Assembly (NCBI GenBank): GCA_900551535.1
Contig: URWJ01000109.1
Coordinates: forward strand, 1-5,188
From: an uncultured Granulicatella sp.
GTDB lineage: Bacteria > Bacillota > Bacilli > Lactobacillales > Aerococcaceae
Reading direction: 5' to 3'
DNA length: 5,188 bases
Position 1 is the stretch's first letter. Every line of letters begins with the position of its first letter. The translations under genes and the position numbers were made by a program. Under the pieces are notes generated by a model, which saw only the letters and a program-made list of their open reading frames with translations, was not told where the DNA came from and made no database searches. Shown piece after piece: positions 4,269-5,188 of the stretch.

Positions 4269-5188
4269 ATGAGTAAATTATTAGTTTTCGGACATCAAAA
4301 TCCAGATACAGACGCAATTACATCAGCAATTTCATATGCTTATTTATTACGTCATTTAGGAGAAGATGCAGAAGCAGTTGCCCTAGGGACTCCAAATGAA
4401 GAAACACAATATGCGCTAGATTATTTCAAAAAAGAAGCACCACGCGTGATTGGAGATGTTTCAGAAGAAACAAACCGTGTAGCATTAGTAGACCACAATG
4501 AAGTTCAACAAAGTGCTACAGGAGTTGAAAAAGTGGAAGTAGAATATGTAGTGGATCACCATCGTATTGCTAACTTCCAAACAGCAAATCCATTATTCTA
4601 CCGTGCAGAACCAGTAGGATGTACAAATACAATTCTTTACAAAATGTATAAAGAATATGGAGTAGATATTCCAAAAGATATCGCTGGATTAATGGTCTCA
4701 GCTATCGTATCAGACACATTATTATTCAAATCACCAACTTGTACACAACAAGATATTGAAGCAGCAACAGACTTAGCTAACATTGCTGAAATTGATGTGA
4801 ATGTATACGGACTAGAAATGCTAAAAGCTGGTACAAACTTAGGTGATAAATCAGTAGAAGATTTAATCGACTTAGATGCGAAATCATTTCCATTAGGTGG
4901 AGCAAATGTACGTATCGCACAAGTAAACGTTGTTGACCCAGAAGAGTTATTAGCTCGTCGCGACGATCTTGAAAATGCAATGCGTGAATCAAGCAATGAA
5001 AATGGCTATGATACATTCGTATTTGTCATTACAAACATCTTAACAAGCGTATCAACAGTATTAGTAGTTGGTGACCATTTAGAAAAAGTAGCTCAAGCGT
5101 TTAACGCAAGCTACGAGGATGGAGTATTAACATTACCAGGAGTTGTTTCTCGTAAGAAACAAGTTGTCCCACCTTTAACAGTGGCTTT
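4269..5188 (+). CDS. ppaC: Manganese-dependent inorganic pyrophosphatase (DHH family II), 3' end cut
   Basis: This cytoplasmic enzyme hydrolyses pyrophosphate to two phosphates, pulling forward nucleotide, tRNA-charging and other biosynthetic reactions. It uses a Mn2+/Co2+ centre. The metal ligands fall at the same numbers as in Bacillus subtilis PpaC: His9, Asp13 and Asp15 in GHQNPDTD, Asp75 in VDHNE, His97 (with His98) in VDHHR, and Asp149 in VSDT. The C-terminal DHHA2 domain carries the substrate-binding SRKKQVVPPL motif near residue 300. The window ends within codon 307; family members are about 309-311 residues, so only the last few codons are missing. The start is the ATG preceded by GAGAGG (4256-4261, 7 nt gap). 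The frame is open throughout. It has its own promoter and is not part of the pfl unit. Confidence 0.97.
   Translation, partial: MSKLLVFGHQNPDTDAITSAISYAYLLRHLGEDAEAVALGTPNEETQYALDYFKKEAPRVIGDVSEETNRVALVDHNEVQQSATGVEKVEVEYVVDHHRIANFQTANPLFYRAEPVGCTNTILYKMYKEYGVDIPKDIAGLMVSAIVSDTLLFKSPTCTQQDIEAATDLANIAEIDVNVYGLEMLKAGTNLGDKSVEDLIDLDAKSFPLGGANVRIAQVNVVDPEELLARRDDLENAMRESSNENGYDTFVFVITNILTSVSTVLVVGDHLEKVAQAFNASYEDGVLTLPGVVSRKKQVVPPLTVA

Overview
The window is a low-GC Firmicutes chromosome segment, most probably from the order Lactobacillales (an Enterococcus/Carnobacterium/Granulicatella-like fermenter). The evidence is the AT-rich codon use, strong AGGAGG ribosome binding sites, the glycyl-radical pyruvate formate-lyase system and a DHH-type (family II) pyrophosphatase. 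The genus cannot be fixed from sequence alone. All recognisable genes are on the plus strand and none shows a frameshift; the first and last genes are cut by the window edges.

Layout: (1) 2-175 is the C-terminus of a SpoU/TrmH-family RNA 2'-O-methyltransferase. It is followed 3 bp later by a 75-residue two-helix membrane protein of unknown function (179-406). (2) A near-consensus promoter (424-452) drives tRNA-Arg(UCU) (464-537), which ends in a strong terminator (546-586). (3) A long regulatory region (587-863) precedes pflB. It carries four exact 7-bp Rex-type half-sites, two 11/14 matches to a full Rex operator, a perfect 10-bp palindrome and one or two TATAAT promoters. (4) pflB (864-3092) encodes pyruvate formate-lyase. 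(5) 3093-3365 is an unusual spacer. It holds two 28/30-identical 30-bp direct repeats 118 bp apart, a questionable 55-codon ORF with a perfect Shine-Dalgarno sequence, the pflB terminator and an extended -10 promoter for pflA. (6) pflA (3369-4130) encodes the radical-SAM activating enzyme and has its own terminator. (7) ppaC (4269 to the end) encodes manganese-dependent inorganic pyrophosphatase and lacks only its last few codons.

Function: PflA installs the glycyl radical on PflB, which then converts pyruvate and CoA to acetyl-CoA and formate under anoxic, mixed-acid fermentation. The Rex-like sites suggest NADH/NAD+ control of pflB. PpaC removes pyrophosphate from biosynthesis and is a separate transcription unit. 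The core genes are ordinary. The part least explained by known features is the direct-repeat element between pflB and pflA.
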